This document shows, one piece after another, positions 1-6,635 of a stretch of 14,773 nt of DNA. A model generated the notes under the pieces. It did no database searches. It saw nothing but the letters and a program-made list of their open reading frames with translations, and was not told where the DNA came from. The stretch covers positions 1 to 14,773 of the forward strand of contig DAIDJA010000008.1 of the NCBI GenBank assembly GCA_027451605.1, given 5' to 3'. The position numbers and the translations under genes were made by a program. This DNA is from Acidimicrobiales bacterium (GTDB taxonomy: Bacteria > Actinomycetota > Acidimicrobiia > Acidimicrobiales > JABEUL01). Position 1 is the first letter of the stretch. Each line of letters opens with the position of its first letter.

Positions 1-72
1 GCCTTCTTTTTTTTAGGCATATTAACAATTTTAACCCTTTATTTTATAAGATTAAAGGCACTAGGCTTCTAA
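1..72 (+). CDS. C-terminal end of a membrane protein (5' partial)
   Basis: Frame 1 is open from the first base to a TAA at 70-72 and encodes 23 residues. They read as one hydrophobic stretch (FFFLGILTILTLYF) followed by the basic IRLK and a short tail, as expected for the last transmembrane helix of a polytopic protein with a cytoplasmic positive end. The rest of the gene lies outside the window, so family and function cannot be named. A 72-base open frame can occur by chance in AT-rich DNA, but the hydrophobic-then-basic pattern and the hairpin 27 bases after the stop make a real gene end the better reading. Confidence 0.5.
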   Translation, partial: AFFFLGILTILTLYFIRLKALGF

Positions 73-99
73 AATAATGAATAATCACAGAGATAAAAA

Positions 100-127
100 A
101 CCTTAACTTTTGACTAAAACTTAAGGT
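100..127. terminator. Near-perfect hairpin, possible terminator
   Basis: ACCTTAA (100-106) pairs with TTAAGGT (121-127). Inside, TTTT (108-111) pairs with AAAA (116-119) around a GACT loop, with one C-C mismatch between the two helices. Six A residues (95-100) lie directly to the left. Read on the minus strand this is a stem followed by a U-run, the form of an intrinsic terminator. Read on the plus strand there is no U-run after the stem. It may form the 3' end of the partial gene ending at 72, or stop antisense transcripts arriving from the right. Confidence 0.4.
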
Positions 128-245
128 CAATGACTATTTATCTTTAAATATATAACTGTGTAATAATTCTTTGGCTCGAATAGATCAGTAGTTTTTAAGT
201 TAACTAAATTCTGGTTAAACTGTAAACTGACAACATAGTAGGTGG
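128..245. other. Leader region of the DUF2156 gene
   Basis: AT-rich DNA between the hairpin and the DUF2156 gene. It contains a tandem copy of TAAACTG (216-222 and 223-229), either of which offers a TAAACT-like -10 element. AGGTGG at 240-245 directly abuts the TTG at 246, which is too close to be a normal ribosome binding site for that codon. No other structure or gene is evident. Confidence 0.3.
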
Positions 246-2039
246 TTGAAGTCAAATAAGATAGTTCACAATTGCGCATATAAAATGGATGACACCAACT
301 TAGACGAGCTTAGCTTTAAAATCGAAAGAAGTCACAAGCTAAGCCACATCAAAAATATTAGAAGAATTGCCGCTTATACTTTAGCCGTAATGGCGATAAT
401 CGATATATTGTCTGCGGTAACTCCGCCTTTGCGCACTCGTCTTAATTTAATACGTGATGTTATGCCTTTAAACATTCAAATCTCAGCTTCGGCCATTGTG
501 GCGATTTCGGGTTTGGTATTAATGTTTCTGGCCAGAGCGATTAGAAGGGGTCAAAGCTCTGGCTGGGTAATTTCAATTGTATTGCTAACCGTTTCGCTTG
601 TCGCACATATTTTTAGACCGCAAAGCAAAGTTGAAGCACTGATAACTTTAGGCGTGCTGATTTTTTTGTTGCTCAACAAAGAGGCCTTTAGAGCTAAAAC
701 TGATTTATCGTCACTTTTTTCGGCAATAGTTACTCTGCTGATGGGTATCATTATCTCAATTCTGGGAGGCATGGTTGGAATAAGAATTGCCGTAAACGTA
801 TACAATAAACATCACAGACTTAAATTTTATTTAAGCAACTCTAAAATAGTGATGGCCTGTTTGGAACGTATGGTCGGAATAAACGACATAAGACTACCTG
901 ATACCATTTCTGACTTTGTGGGACCGGTCTTTGAAACCATTGGGGTCGCTATTATAATTATCGTTCTCGCACTTGCCTTCAGACCCATAGTCGAAAAGAG
1001 GTTTTTGACGAAACGAGCCGTAAGTAAAGCGTTTGAAATTGTTCGTAATTTCGGCGAAGGGACATTGGACTATTTTGCGCTGAGGGATGATAAAAAGGAA
1101 TTTATTTACAAAGATTCACTAGTAGCCTATGCAACTTATAGTGGCATTTGTATTATATCACCGGACCCGATAGGGCCCAAAGAGCAGCGGCTTGAAACAT
1201 GGAAACAGTTCTTAGGATATGCAGATGAGCAGGGATGGTCTGTTTGTGTTATGGCCGCCGGAGAAAGTTGGCTCGATATCTATAAGGGCGCGGGGCTAAC
1301 GACGTTGTATATTGGAGATGAAGCAGTTGTGGACGTTCAGAATTTTTCTCTTGCCGGTGGAGATTTTAAGTCACTGAGACAGGCTTATAATAGAATCGCA
1401 AAGTATGGCTATAGTATTGAGTTTTTTGATCCAAAAACCGTAAGCGACGAGATAAAATCTAGCTGTTTAAACCTAATGCCAAAAGCTAGAAAGGGCGAAG
1501 CCGAACGCGGGTTTTCGATGACACTGGGAAGAATTTTTGATGCTCGCGACGAAAACTTACTGTTGGCCGTAGCCAAAAGCCCGAAAGGCGATACGGTTGC
1601 CTTTTGCCATTATGTTCCCGCAAAAGGGATAAATGGTTACTCGCTGGACTTGATGAGGAGAGATCCCGACAAGGAACATCCAAATGGACTAATTGATTAT
1701 GTCATTTGTTCAACTATTTTTTATTTGAAGGAGAAGAATTTTAATTCACTCGACTTAAACTTTGCAACATGGAGAGCCGTATTAGCCGGTGAATCCGGAA
1801 GTGGGAAAATAGAATCTGCAAAAAGATGGATATTAAAAAGGATGTCAGGGGATATGCAGATTGAATCACTTTGGAAGTTTAATGATAAATACAAACCTCA
1901 GTGGCTTCCAAGATATGTTGCGTTTGAAAATATTGATGTTGCAATCCCTACGGCAATCGCAATCGCCAGGGCAGAGTCATTTGCGGAGCTTCCGCTTTTA
2001 GGGAAATTTTTTACGGTAAAGCCTAAAATTGAAAAATAG
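246..2039 (+). CDS. DUF2156 (MprF/LysX-type) aminoacyl-phosphatidylglycerol synthase-like membrane protein
   Basis: Likely an integral membrane enzyme that transfers an aminoacyl group (lysine in the known members) from aminoacyl-tRNA to phosphatidylglycerol, lowering the negative charge of the membrane. The N-terminal half has about six hydrophobic helices (near residues 41-58, 80-98, 105-122, 128-143, 156-183 and 228-246). Residues about 260-590 match the DUF2156 tandem-GNAT fold: GGDFKSLRQAYNRI near 371-384, MTLGRIFDARDE near 425-436, SLDLMRRDPD near 466-475, PNGLIDY near 479-485, and SLDLNFATWR near 501-510. The last three resemble the actinobacterial LysX N-terminal part. No lysyl-tRNA synthetase domain is fused to the C-terminus, unlike mycobacterial LysX. 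The amino acid donor is not shown by the sequence. The start is uncertain: TTG at 246 gives 597 residues, while ATG at 285 removes 13 and also lacks a clear ribosome binding site. Confidence 0.85.
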   Translation: MKSNKIVHNCAYKMDDTNLDELSFKIERSHKLSHIKNIRRIAAYTLAVMAIIDILSAVTPPLRTRLNLIRDVMPLNIQISASAIVAISGLVLMFLARAIRRGQSSGWVISIVLLTVSLVAHIFRPQSKVEALITLGVLIFLLLNKEAFRAKTDLSSLFSAIVTLLMGIIISILGGMVGIRIAVNVYNKHHRLKFYLSNSKIVMACLERMVGINDIRLPDTISDFVGPVFETIGVAIIIIVLALAFRPIVEKRFLTKRAVSKAFEIVRNFGEGTLDYFALRDDKKEFIYKDSLVAYATYSGICIISPDPIGPKEQRLETWKQFLGYADEQGWSVCVMAAGESWLDIYKGAGLTTLYIGDEAVVDVQNFSLAGGDFKSLRQAYNRIAKYGYSIEFFDPKTVSDEIKSSCLNLMPKARKGEAERGFSMTLGRIFDARDENLLLAVAKSPKGDTVAFCHYVPAKGINGYSLDLMRRDPDKEHPNGLIDYVICSTIFYLKEKNFNSLDLNFATWRAVLAGESGSGKIESAKRWILKRMSGDMQIESLWKFNDKYKPQWLPRYVAFENIDVAIPTAIAIARAESFAELPLLGKFFTVKPKIEK

Positions 2040-2050
2040 ATATAAATATG

Positions 2051-2130
2051 TTAGCTTTTTTAAGTCCCGTTATTACGATTCGATGTCCAAAGTGGAAAAT
2101 AGTAATTTCAAAGTACCTTAAAAAAGCTAA
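2051..2130. repeat. Perfect 14-bp inverted repeat with 52-nt spacer
   Basis: TTAGCTTTTTTAAG (2051-2064) is exactly reverse-complementary to CTTAAAAAAGCTAA (2117-2130). The 52-nt interior holds a shorter pair, ATTAC (2072-2076) and GTAAT (2102-2106). The element lies between the DUF2156 and acyltransferase genes. There is no U-run after the second arm, so it is not a classical terminator. No target-site duplication is visible at the edges, so there is no support for a miniature transposon. It may be a long-range RNA stem in the intergenic transcript. Confidence 0.5.
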
Positions 2131-2187
2131 TCAATTTACAAATAGTTTTTGTTTTTTGCGGATATTGCGGGTAAAAATTAAATTCAG

Positions 2188-2835
2188 ATGAACTACAGAT
2201 ATCTAAAGGTAAAAAGTAGGATCTATAAGCAATTAGGTCCGATAGTTCGACGAACTTATAACATTATAAGTGATATAGGCATGCTGACCAATAAAGATAA
2301 GGAATCCAGTGAATTTAATTCATTTGGAGACGGAAGCCTTATATCTTTTCCGCCCGGTACGGTTTTTGGTAAGTCTGCCATTTCCATAGGTAAAGACACC
2401 ATGATCGGACCCTTTGTAACCCTTTCTGCGGGCATGATGCCAAACCAGAAATTAATTTTTGAGAGGATTGTAAAAATTGGTGATCGTTGTATGATTGGAC
2501 GGGGATCGCATATCATAGGGCACTTTCACATAGAAATCGATGACGACGTAATTACGGGTCCTTATGTATACATTACGGACCAAAATCATGGATACACTGA
2601 TATCGACACTCCGATCTGGAAGCAAAACCCTGTCGATAAAGGCGTGTATATAGGTAAAGGTACTTGGCTTGGAACACAGGCCATCATACTTCCCGGAACC
2701 TATATAGGAAAAAATGTTGTAGTTGCTGCCGGTGCCGTGGTTTCCGGGGAAGTGCCCGACTACTCCGTGGTAGCGGGCTCCCCGGCAAGAATCGTCAAGA
2801 CATTTGACAGTGAAAAAGGATGGGTTAAACCTTAG
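2188..2835 (+). CDS. Left-handed beta-helix (hexapeptide repeat) acyltransferase
   Basis: A 215-residue acyltransferase of the LacA/Maa/VatD type, which moves an acetyl or other acyl group from CoA to a sugar or similar acceptor as a trimer. Hexapeptide repeats are visible as IGKDTMIGPFVTL (68-80), VKIGDRCMIGRGSHI (95-109), DDDVITGPYVYI (118-129), VYIGKGTWLGTQAIILPG (153-170) and YIGKNVVVAAGAVV (172-185). The repeats end in the usual closing segment VPDYSVVAGSPARIVK (189-204). His134 in DQNHGY is in the position of the catalytic histidine of the family. The N-terminal 45 residues are basic and helical and do not match repeats. The acceptor is unknown; lying after a lipid-modifying membrane gene, it may act on an envelope glycan or glycolipid. 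No clear ribosome binding site precedes the ATG. The stop overlaps the stop of the convergent thiolase by 4 bases. Confidence 0.85.
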   Translation: MNYRYLKVKSRIYKQLGPIVRRTYNIISDIGMLTNKDKESSEFNSFGDGSLISFPPGTVFGKSAISIGKDTMIGPFVTLSAGMMPNQKLIFERIVKIGDRCMIGRGSHIIGHFHIEIDDDVITGPYVYITDQNHGYTDIDTPIWKQNPVDKGVYIGKGTWLGTQAIILPGTYIGKNVVVAAGAVVSGEVPDYSVVAGSPARIVKTFDSEKGWVKP

Positions 2836-4001
2836 CCTAGCCTTTCAATTATCGTTGCATTAGCCATTCCGCCACCTTCACACATAGTTTGAAGACCATA
2901 TCTGCCACCGGTTCGTTCGAGTTCACACAACAGAGTCGCCATCAACTTAGCGCCGGAAGCTCCCAGAGGGTGACCGAGGGCAATTGCTCCGCCGTTAACG
3001 TTAACCTTTTCCATGTCCGGATTCAGTTCTTTTTGCCACGCCAATACAACTGATGCAAAAGCTTCATTTATTTCAACCAAATCAATGTCATTCATTGTCA
3101 TTTTTGCTTTGTCGAGAATTTTTTTAGTAGCCGGAATAGGTCCGGTCAACATAGTTACCGGATCGACTCCCGAAACGGCAAATGAATGAAATCTTGCCCT
3201 CGGAGTAAGTCCCAAAGAAGCAGCTCTTTCCTCACTCATTATCAGTACAGCGGAAGCACCGTCCGTAATTTGGGATGAGTTACCTGCGGTGACTTTACCG
3301 GTTTCAGGGATGAAAGCCGGCTTGAGATTCGCAAGTGTTTCTACGGTCGTGTCGGGTCTAATACCTTCATCTTGAGTCATAAGTTCACCCGTTCGCTGAC
3401 CGTTTTCATCTTTAATATCAATTGGAATTATTTCTTTGTCAAAGCGATGTTCGGAGGTGGCTTTCGCTGCTCTTTGTTGGCTCAACGCACTAAATTCATC
3501 CAGATCGGTTCGTGAAAGTCCCCATTTGTCTGCGATCATTTCTGCGGATATCCCTTGCGGAACAAGCTTGTAACGAGTGGTGGTATTTGTCCCAAACGGA
3601 AAACCAACTCCCGATGAAATGGAAGCTCCCATGGGAACTCTTGTCATGGTTTCTACACCTGCTGCAATAACTACATCATATGCTCCCGCCATTACTCCCT
3701 GGGCGCCAAAATGAGCTGCTTGTTGCGATGAACCGCACTGACGGTCGATGGTAGTTCCACACACACTTTCCGGAAATCCGGCACCTAATGCCGCATTTCG
3801 TCCCACGTTTAAGGATTGCTCGCCGACCTGCATAACACAACCGGTTATTACATCTTCAATTAATTCCGGATCTAAATCATTTCTTTTTACAAGTGCTGTT
3901 AAGACCTCTGCAAGCAAATCGGCAGCCTGCCAATTTTTTAATTTTCCATTTCTCTTACCCCCCGGAGTGCGAACTGCATCCACAATTACGGCATTTTTCA
4001 T
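2832..4001 (-). CDS. Acetyl-CoA acetyltransferase / 3-ketoacyl-CoA thiolase
   Basis: A 389-residue thiolase of normal length, catalysing either condensation of two acyl-CoA molecules or thiolytic cleavage of 3-ketoacyl-CoA in the cytoplasm. Cys89 in DRQCGSS is the acyl-accepting nucleophile. EINEAF, His344 in GHPLGASG and Cys374 in CEGGGMAN complete the usual active site. The N-terminus (VDAVRTPGGKRNGKL) is of the type seen in actinobacterial FadA-like thiolases. The sequence does not decide between a degradative and a biosynthetic role. AAAGGAG lies about 10 bases before the ATG, which supports the start. It diverges from a thioesterase gene, so acyl-CoA turnover is a shared theme. Its TAA stop lies inside TTAG at 2832-2835, shared with the acyltransferase stop. 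Confidence 0.93.
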   Translation of the reverse strand: MKNAVIVDAVRTPGGKRNGKLKNWQAADLLAEVLTALVKRNDLDPELIEDVITGCVMQVGEQSLNVGRNAALGAGFPESVCGTTIDRQCGSSQQAAHFGAQGVMAGAYDVVIAAGVETMTRVPMGASISSGVGFPFGTNTTTRYKLVPQGISAEMIADKWGLSRTDLDEFSALSQQRAAKATSEHRFDKEIIPIDIKDENGQRTGELMTQDEGIRPDTTVETLANLKPAFIPETGKVTAGNSSQITDGASAVLIMSEERAASLGLTPRARFHSFAVSGVDPVTMLTGPIPATKKILDKAKMTMNDIDLVEINEAFASVVLAWQKELNPDMEKVNVNGGAIALGHPLGASGAKLMATLLCELERTGGRYGLQTMCEGGGMANATIIERLG

Positions 4002-4051
4002 AAATTAATTCTCCTTTTGAAATAAATTAACAGGGTATAATAATCGATAAG

Positions 4052-4065
4052 TTACCCATTGGTAA
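4052..4065. promoter_or_regulatory. Operator-like inverted repeat upstream of the thiolase
   Basis: TTACC-CATT-GGTAA is a 14-bp symmetric site 51-64 bases upstream of the thiolase start and about 77 bases upstream of the divergent thioesterase. Its size and symmetry suit a dimeric HTH repressor, for example a TetR-type lipid regulator, but no regulator gene is nearby and the assignment is inference. A TATAAT (4036-4041) is present just beside it on the plus strand, without a well-placed -35. Confidence 0.3.
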
Positions 4066-4121
4066 TTTAGTTCAATATTAAAAAAAAATCAAATCCGAAA
4101 ATAATTTCAGCCACTTTGTCT

Positions 4122-4139
4122 AAAAATGTTAACATTTTT
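4122..4139. promoter_or_regulatory. 18-bp perfect palindrome over the thioesterase -10/start region
   Basis: AAAAATGTTAACATTTTT is a perfect palindrome with its centre between 4130 and 4131. It ends two bases before the ATG at 4142 and contains TAACAT (4130-4135), an actinobacterial TANNNT -10 element exactly 6 bases from the ATG. That places transcription start on the ATG itself, making a leaderless mRNA. A protein bound to the palindrome would cover the -10 element and block transcription. No ribosome binding site is present, which fits leaderless initiation. Confidence 0.5.
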
Positions 4140-4141
4140 CT

Positions 4142-4573
4142 ATGAAAAACATGGAAAGATGGCTGGGTAACGGAGGAATGCCAATCATAGATATTATCGG
4201 GGCCAGCTTTACAGATTACGGTTTGGACGACGGCGATTTGGCTTTTTGTTCTGGCTTATGGGTGCCGACTGAAATGGCCTGCAATCCGCACGGTACGGCA
4301 CAGGCTGGAATTCACAGTGTTATTTTGGATGCGGCAATGAACTTCGCCATCAACGCAGGTCTTGAGGGAAAAGACAGAACAAAGGCTACAATTGATATGA
4401 ATGTTAATTTAATTAGAGCTGCTCAACTTAAAGCTGAGCACATATTTATTGGGAAAGTTATACGTCTTACTAAGCAAGTCGGTTTTGGGTACTCCGAAAT
4501 ATTAAATCTGGAAAAGGAAGTAGTTTCAAATGCAACCGGGTCGTTTTTGCTTTATCGGGAATCAGCCTCTTAG
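4142..4573 (+). CDS. Hotdog-fold (PaaI-like) acyl-CoA thioesterase
   Basis: A 143-residue single hotdog-domain protein, probably hydrolysing an acyl-CoA to the free acid. The signature region is MACNPHGTAQAGIHSVILD (45-63), with Asp63 at the start of the central helix where the family has its catalytic acid, followed by ATIDMNVNLIRAA (82-94) and a final strand TGSFLLYRE. In the common PaaI motif the HG pair stands right before the helix; here the His-Gly is placed earlier (His50-Gly51), so substrate and activity are uncertain. It diverges from a thiolase, which suggests a role in acyl-CoA turnover. The start at 4142 has no ribosome binding site but fits a leaderless transcript; ATG at 4151 is an alternative. 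Confidence 0.75.
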   Translation: MKNMERWLGNGGMPIIDIIGASFTDYGLDDGDLAFCSGLWVPTEMACNPHGTAQAGIHSVILDAAMNFAINAGLEGKDRTKATIDMNVNLIRAAQLKAEHIFIGKVIRLTKQVGFGYSEILNLEKEVVSNATGSFLLYRESAS

Positions 4574-4594
4574 TACAGTATATCCTTTTTTGTT

Positions 4595-5041
4595 ATGGGC
4601 AAGAAAAGCGACTTGAGCAAAAGTCATGGGGATCAATTTCTGATATCAGCTATCTCTGACAGTATTGATGCAGACTTTTTGGATAATGAAAACTGTCTTG
4701 ACCTTTTGTCTGCTAAGTTGATTGCAATTTTTCCCAACAAAGTGGACATTGAATTTAGGCAAAAGAGCGGTTTGTCGCCTGCCTTAAATTATGCAGATGA
4801 GTTTAAAGTCGGAGCATTTACGATCGAATTGGACCGTATCAGAATTAAAGCTGTCAGTAAAAAGGGGATCGGTATAGAATTTTTAATATCGAACAGACAA
4901 AATTCATCAGGTTCAACTACTAAAGAACTGAATTTTAAAGAGTTTAAATATGAATTATCTAGGCTTGTGGCATTTCAGGCTAAAAAAAATTCATTTCTAA
5001 AACAAACAATCACGGCACTTTTGGCCCCCCAACTCAATTAA
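4595..5041 (+). CDS. Protein of unknown function, 148 residues
   Basis: I do not recognise a family. The protein has no signal peptide or membrane helix. A mixed pattern is visible: a helical N-terminus (15-46, including LDLLSAKLIAIF), alternating strands (KVDIEFRQ at 49-56, FTIELDRIRIKAVS at 75-88, GIEFLIS at 93-99), a polar Ser/Thr-rich linker (100-110), and a C-terminal helix (113-143) with basic residues. This alpha-beta-alpha layout suggests a small soluble domain. It begins 21 bases after the thioesterase stop and is probably co-transcribed, though TATCCT at 4581-4586 could give it its own near-leaderless start. Its stop overlaps the convergent gene by four bases (TTAA, 5038-5041). Codon use resembles its neighbours, so I take it as real. 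Confidence 0.65.
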   Translation: MGKKSDLSKSHGDQFLISAISDSIDADFLDNENCLDLLSAKLIAIFPNKVDIEFRQKSGLSPALNYADEFKVGAFTIELDRIRIKAVSKKGIGIEFLISNRQNSSGSTTKELNFKEFKYELSRLVAFQAKKNSFLKQTITALLAPQLN

Positions 5042-5487
5042 TGTTTTGGAGTTAAATCTAAGTCTTCAGGAGGCCGTTCGGAAACTTTCCAAACTATAAA
5101 GCCTTTATTAAATCTTTCGTGAAGCTGATTTGCAGATTTAACCATAGAATCAAACTCTTTAAAAAATCCTTCTGAATCCTTTTCGATTAACAGATTTTTG
5201 AGTTTAGAAATGTGTGAATCAATAAAAGAATACATGTCGTCTCTGTATTTTGGTCTTACTATAACGGAAGTTTTGAGCAGTTTAGTGGCCTCGCTAAGCT
5301 GAAACGTGGCCAATTCATAGTTTTCATACCTAGTTGCCCACCAACACTTGGACATTCTTGGTGAAAGTTCAACCATTAATCTGGCCATTCCCGGCTGAGT
5401 TTCGGCAAGTTCGTTCAAGGTTAGTTCTGCCTTACCGTTTGAAACAACATGTATGTGATCTGCTATTTGTCCGTTTTGTTCATTCAT
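5038..5487 (-). CDS. Helical-bundle protein, possibly a heme-less cytochrome c'-like relative
   Basis: A soluble, strongly helical 149-residue protein without signal peptide. The pattern ETQPGMARLMVELSPR (29-44), KCWWATRYENYELATFQLSE (47-66), a middle helix (82-101), FFKEFDSMVKSANQLHERFN (108-127) and FIVWKVSERPPEDLDL (130-145) recalls a four-helix-bundle family in which some members have CxxCH for covalent heme near the last helix. Here that position reads SANQLHERF: the His is kept but both Cys are missing. This comparison is from memory of the family pattern, so function is unassigned. AGGAA lies about 11 bases before the first of two closely spaced ATG codons and supports the start at 5487. 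It diverges from the RodZ-like gene across a spacer rich in inverted repeats. Confidence 0.65.
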   Translation of the reverse strand: MNEQNGQIADHIHVVSNGKAELTLNELAETQPGMARLMVELSPRMSKCWWATRYENYELATFQLSEATKLLKTSVIVRPKYRDDMYSFIDSHISKLKNLLIEKDSEGFFKEFDSMVKSANQLHERFNKGFIVWKVSERPPEDLDLTPKH

Positions 5488-5537
5488 TTATCTATTTTTC
5501 CTGTCTTGTGTGATTTGACTATCACTTATCACTTAAA

Positions 5538-5580
5538 ATTAATTGCACGACATTTTAATTCTATTAAATGTACAATTAAT
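5538..5580. repeat. Nested inverted repeat in the divergent spacer
   Basis: Outer arms ATTAATTG (5538-5545) and CAATTAAT (5573-5580) match perfectly over 8 bp. Inner arms ACATTT (5550-5555) and AAATGT (5566-5571) match over 6 bp, around a 10-base centre. It sits about midway between the divergent helical-bundle and RodZ-like genes. It could be a cruciform or hairpin, or two concentric binding sites. Confidence 0.5.
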
Positions 5581-5602
5581 ATTGAATAAAATTTGGGTTA
5601 AA

Positions 5603-5624
5603 TCATTCACGTCTTGATGAATGA
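5603..5624. repeat. Inverted repeat in the RodZ-like gene leader
   Basis: TCATTCA (5603-5609) and TGAATGA (5618-5624) are perfect 7-bp arms around 8 bases, ending 15 bases before the ATG at 5640. In the mRNA it would form a small hairpin just upstream of the start, or act as an operator in DNA. It may affect translation, because no clear ribosome binding site is seen. Confidence 0.4.
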
Positions 5625-5639
5625 AACGCAAGTTAAATT

Positions 5640-6626
5640 ATGTTTGGTCCAATGGTAAAATCTGAAAGATTCGGAAAAAAAAATAGCGGCGAGGATATTC
5701 CCGTTAGTGAAATTTTAAGGGCTGAAAGGCAGCGACAAGAACTTGACGTAGTAGATATTGCTGAGTCACTTGGTGTTCCTTCAAGTCATCTGGTGGCTTT
5801 AGAAGAAGAACAGTTTGACATTTTCCCTACTCAGCTTGTCGCTCTCAGCACACTGAGACAGTATGCAAAAGTATTAAAACTTAACGGAGATATGCTGGCG
5901 CTAAAGTTATTGGATACATTGTCCCAGGATCCGGAAAGTATTTTAAATTCCGATAATTCCGCCGACGAGAACCAACGCCAGGCAATTCAGAATCGTGATG
6001 GCCGCGGTGTCTTATATAACAAATCCGGAAACCAAATTCACAAAACCGCTGAAGTTCCTTTGATTAAAGCTCCGGATTCAAGTACGGAAAAGAAGAAGCC
6101 GCAGCGAAGACAGGTCGTTATACCCCGTAAGTCTTCGACGCCGATGGGAATTAAGATAACTTTGTGGGTTGCCATTGCCTTGGTTGTCATTGGATTAATA
6201 GGAATTATACTTGAGCAGGCTAAGCCTTCATGGTTTCAGTCCATTCACGCTCCGGCAGTTACACCTTCCACAATACCGATTACAGCTCCTACCGTGATTA
6301 AGAAGACAACCACGGGAAATGGAAACTTTAAGCTAACTTCTAAAAGTCCATCGTCCGCTTCATATCAAATTGGTTCGAGTAGCTTCAATTTAAAAGTTGC
6401 TTCGACAGGTACTCCCTGGGTGGAAGTTGTAAATAATACAAATTCAAGCGTACTTTTTGAGGGGATTCTGAACTCCGGTCAGTCCCAAAGTTTTTCCAAT
6501 CTCACTAATGCTACAGTTCAGATAGGTTCTGCAAATTTAACCTTGTCAATTTCAAACTCAACAAAAAACATAGGAAATATTGCCCCCGCACAAGCTCCTT
6601 TTACCTATAACTTTGTATCCGGGTAG
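5640..6626 (+). CDS. RodZ-like HTH membrane protein (HTH_25 / DUF4115 architecture)
   Basis: A 328-residue single-pass membrane protein with the RodZ layout. A cytoplasmic HTH_25/Cro-type domain spans about residues 20-95 (VSEILRAERQRQELDVVDIA, SLGVPSSHLVALEE, TLRQYAKVLKL). A basic, disordered linker follows (110-168, with KKKPQRR). The membrane helix is at 172-191, then a Thr/Pro/Ser-rich external linker (205-230) and a C-terminal beta domain (about 228-325). In that domain WVEVVNNTNSSVLFEGILNSGQ and VQIGSANLTLSI match DUF4115. In rod-shaped bacteria RodZ links MreB to the wall machinery. MreB is not seen in this window, so the role here is open. The ATG at 5640 has no strong ribosome binding site; Met5 (5652) is an alternative. 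It is convergent with the beta-helix gene, with 9 bases between the stops. Confidence 0.8.
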   Translation: MFGPMVKSERFGKKNSGEDIPVSEILRAERQRQELDVVDIAESLGVPSSHLVALEEEQFDIFPTQLVALSTLRQYAKVLKLNGDMLALKLLDTLSQDPESILNSDNSADENQRQAIQNRDGRGVLYNKSGNQIHKTAEVPLIKAPDSSTEKKKPQRRQVVIPRKSSTPMGIKITLWVAIALVVIGLIGIILEQAKPSWFQSIHAPAVTPSTIPITAPTVIKKTTTGNGNFKLTSKSPSSASYQIGSSSFNLKVASTGTPWVEVVNNTNSSVLFEGILNSGQSQSFSNLTNATVQIGSANLTLSISNSTKNIGNIAPAQAPFTYNFVSG

Positions 6627-6635
6627 CCTAGTTTG

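Noticed and set aside
1..18. GCCT-N10-AGGC with a T-run as an intrinsic terminator
   Set aside because: The stem is only 4 bp with the T-run in the loop, and the stretch is better read as coding for a hydrophobic C-terminus ending at 72.
551..805. Minus-strand open frame inside the DUF2156 gene (also similar ones at 1486-1683 and 2256-2516)
   Set aside because: They lie opposite strongly supported plus-strand genes, have no ribosome binding site and encode low-complexity shadow peptides.
5519..5533. Tandem TATCACT repeat upstream of the helical-bundle gene
   Set aside because: Two copies of a 7-mer in AT-rich DNA are weak evidence; no function can be supported.
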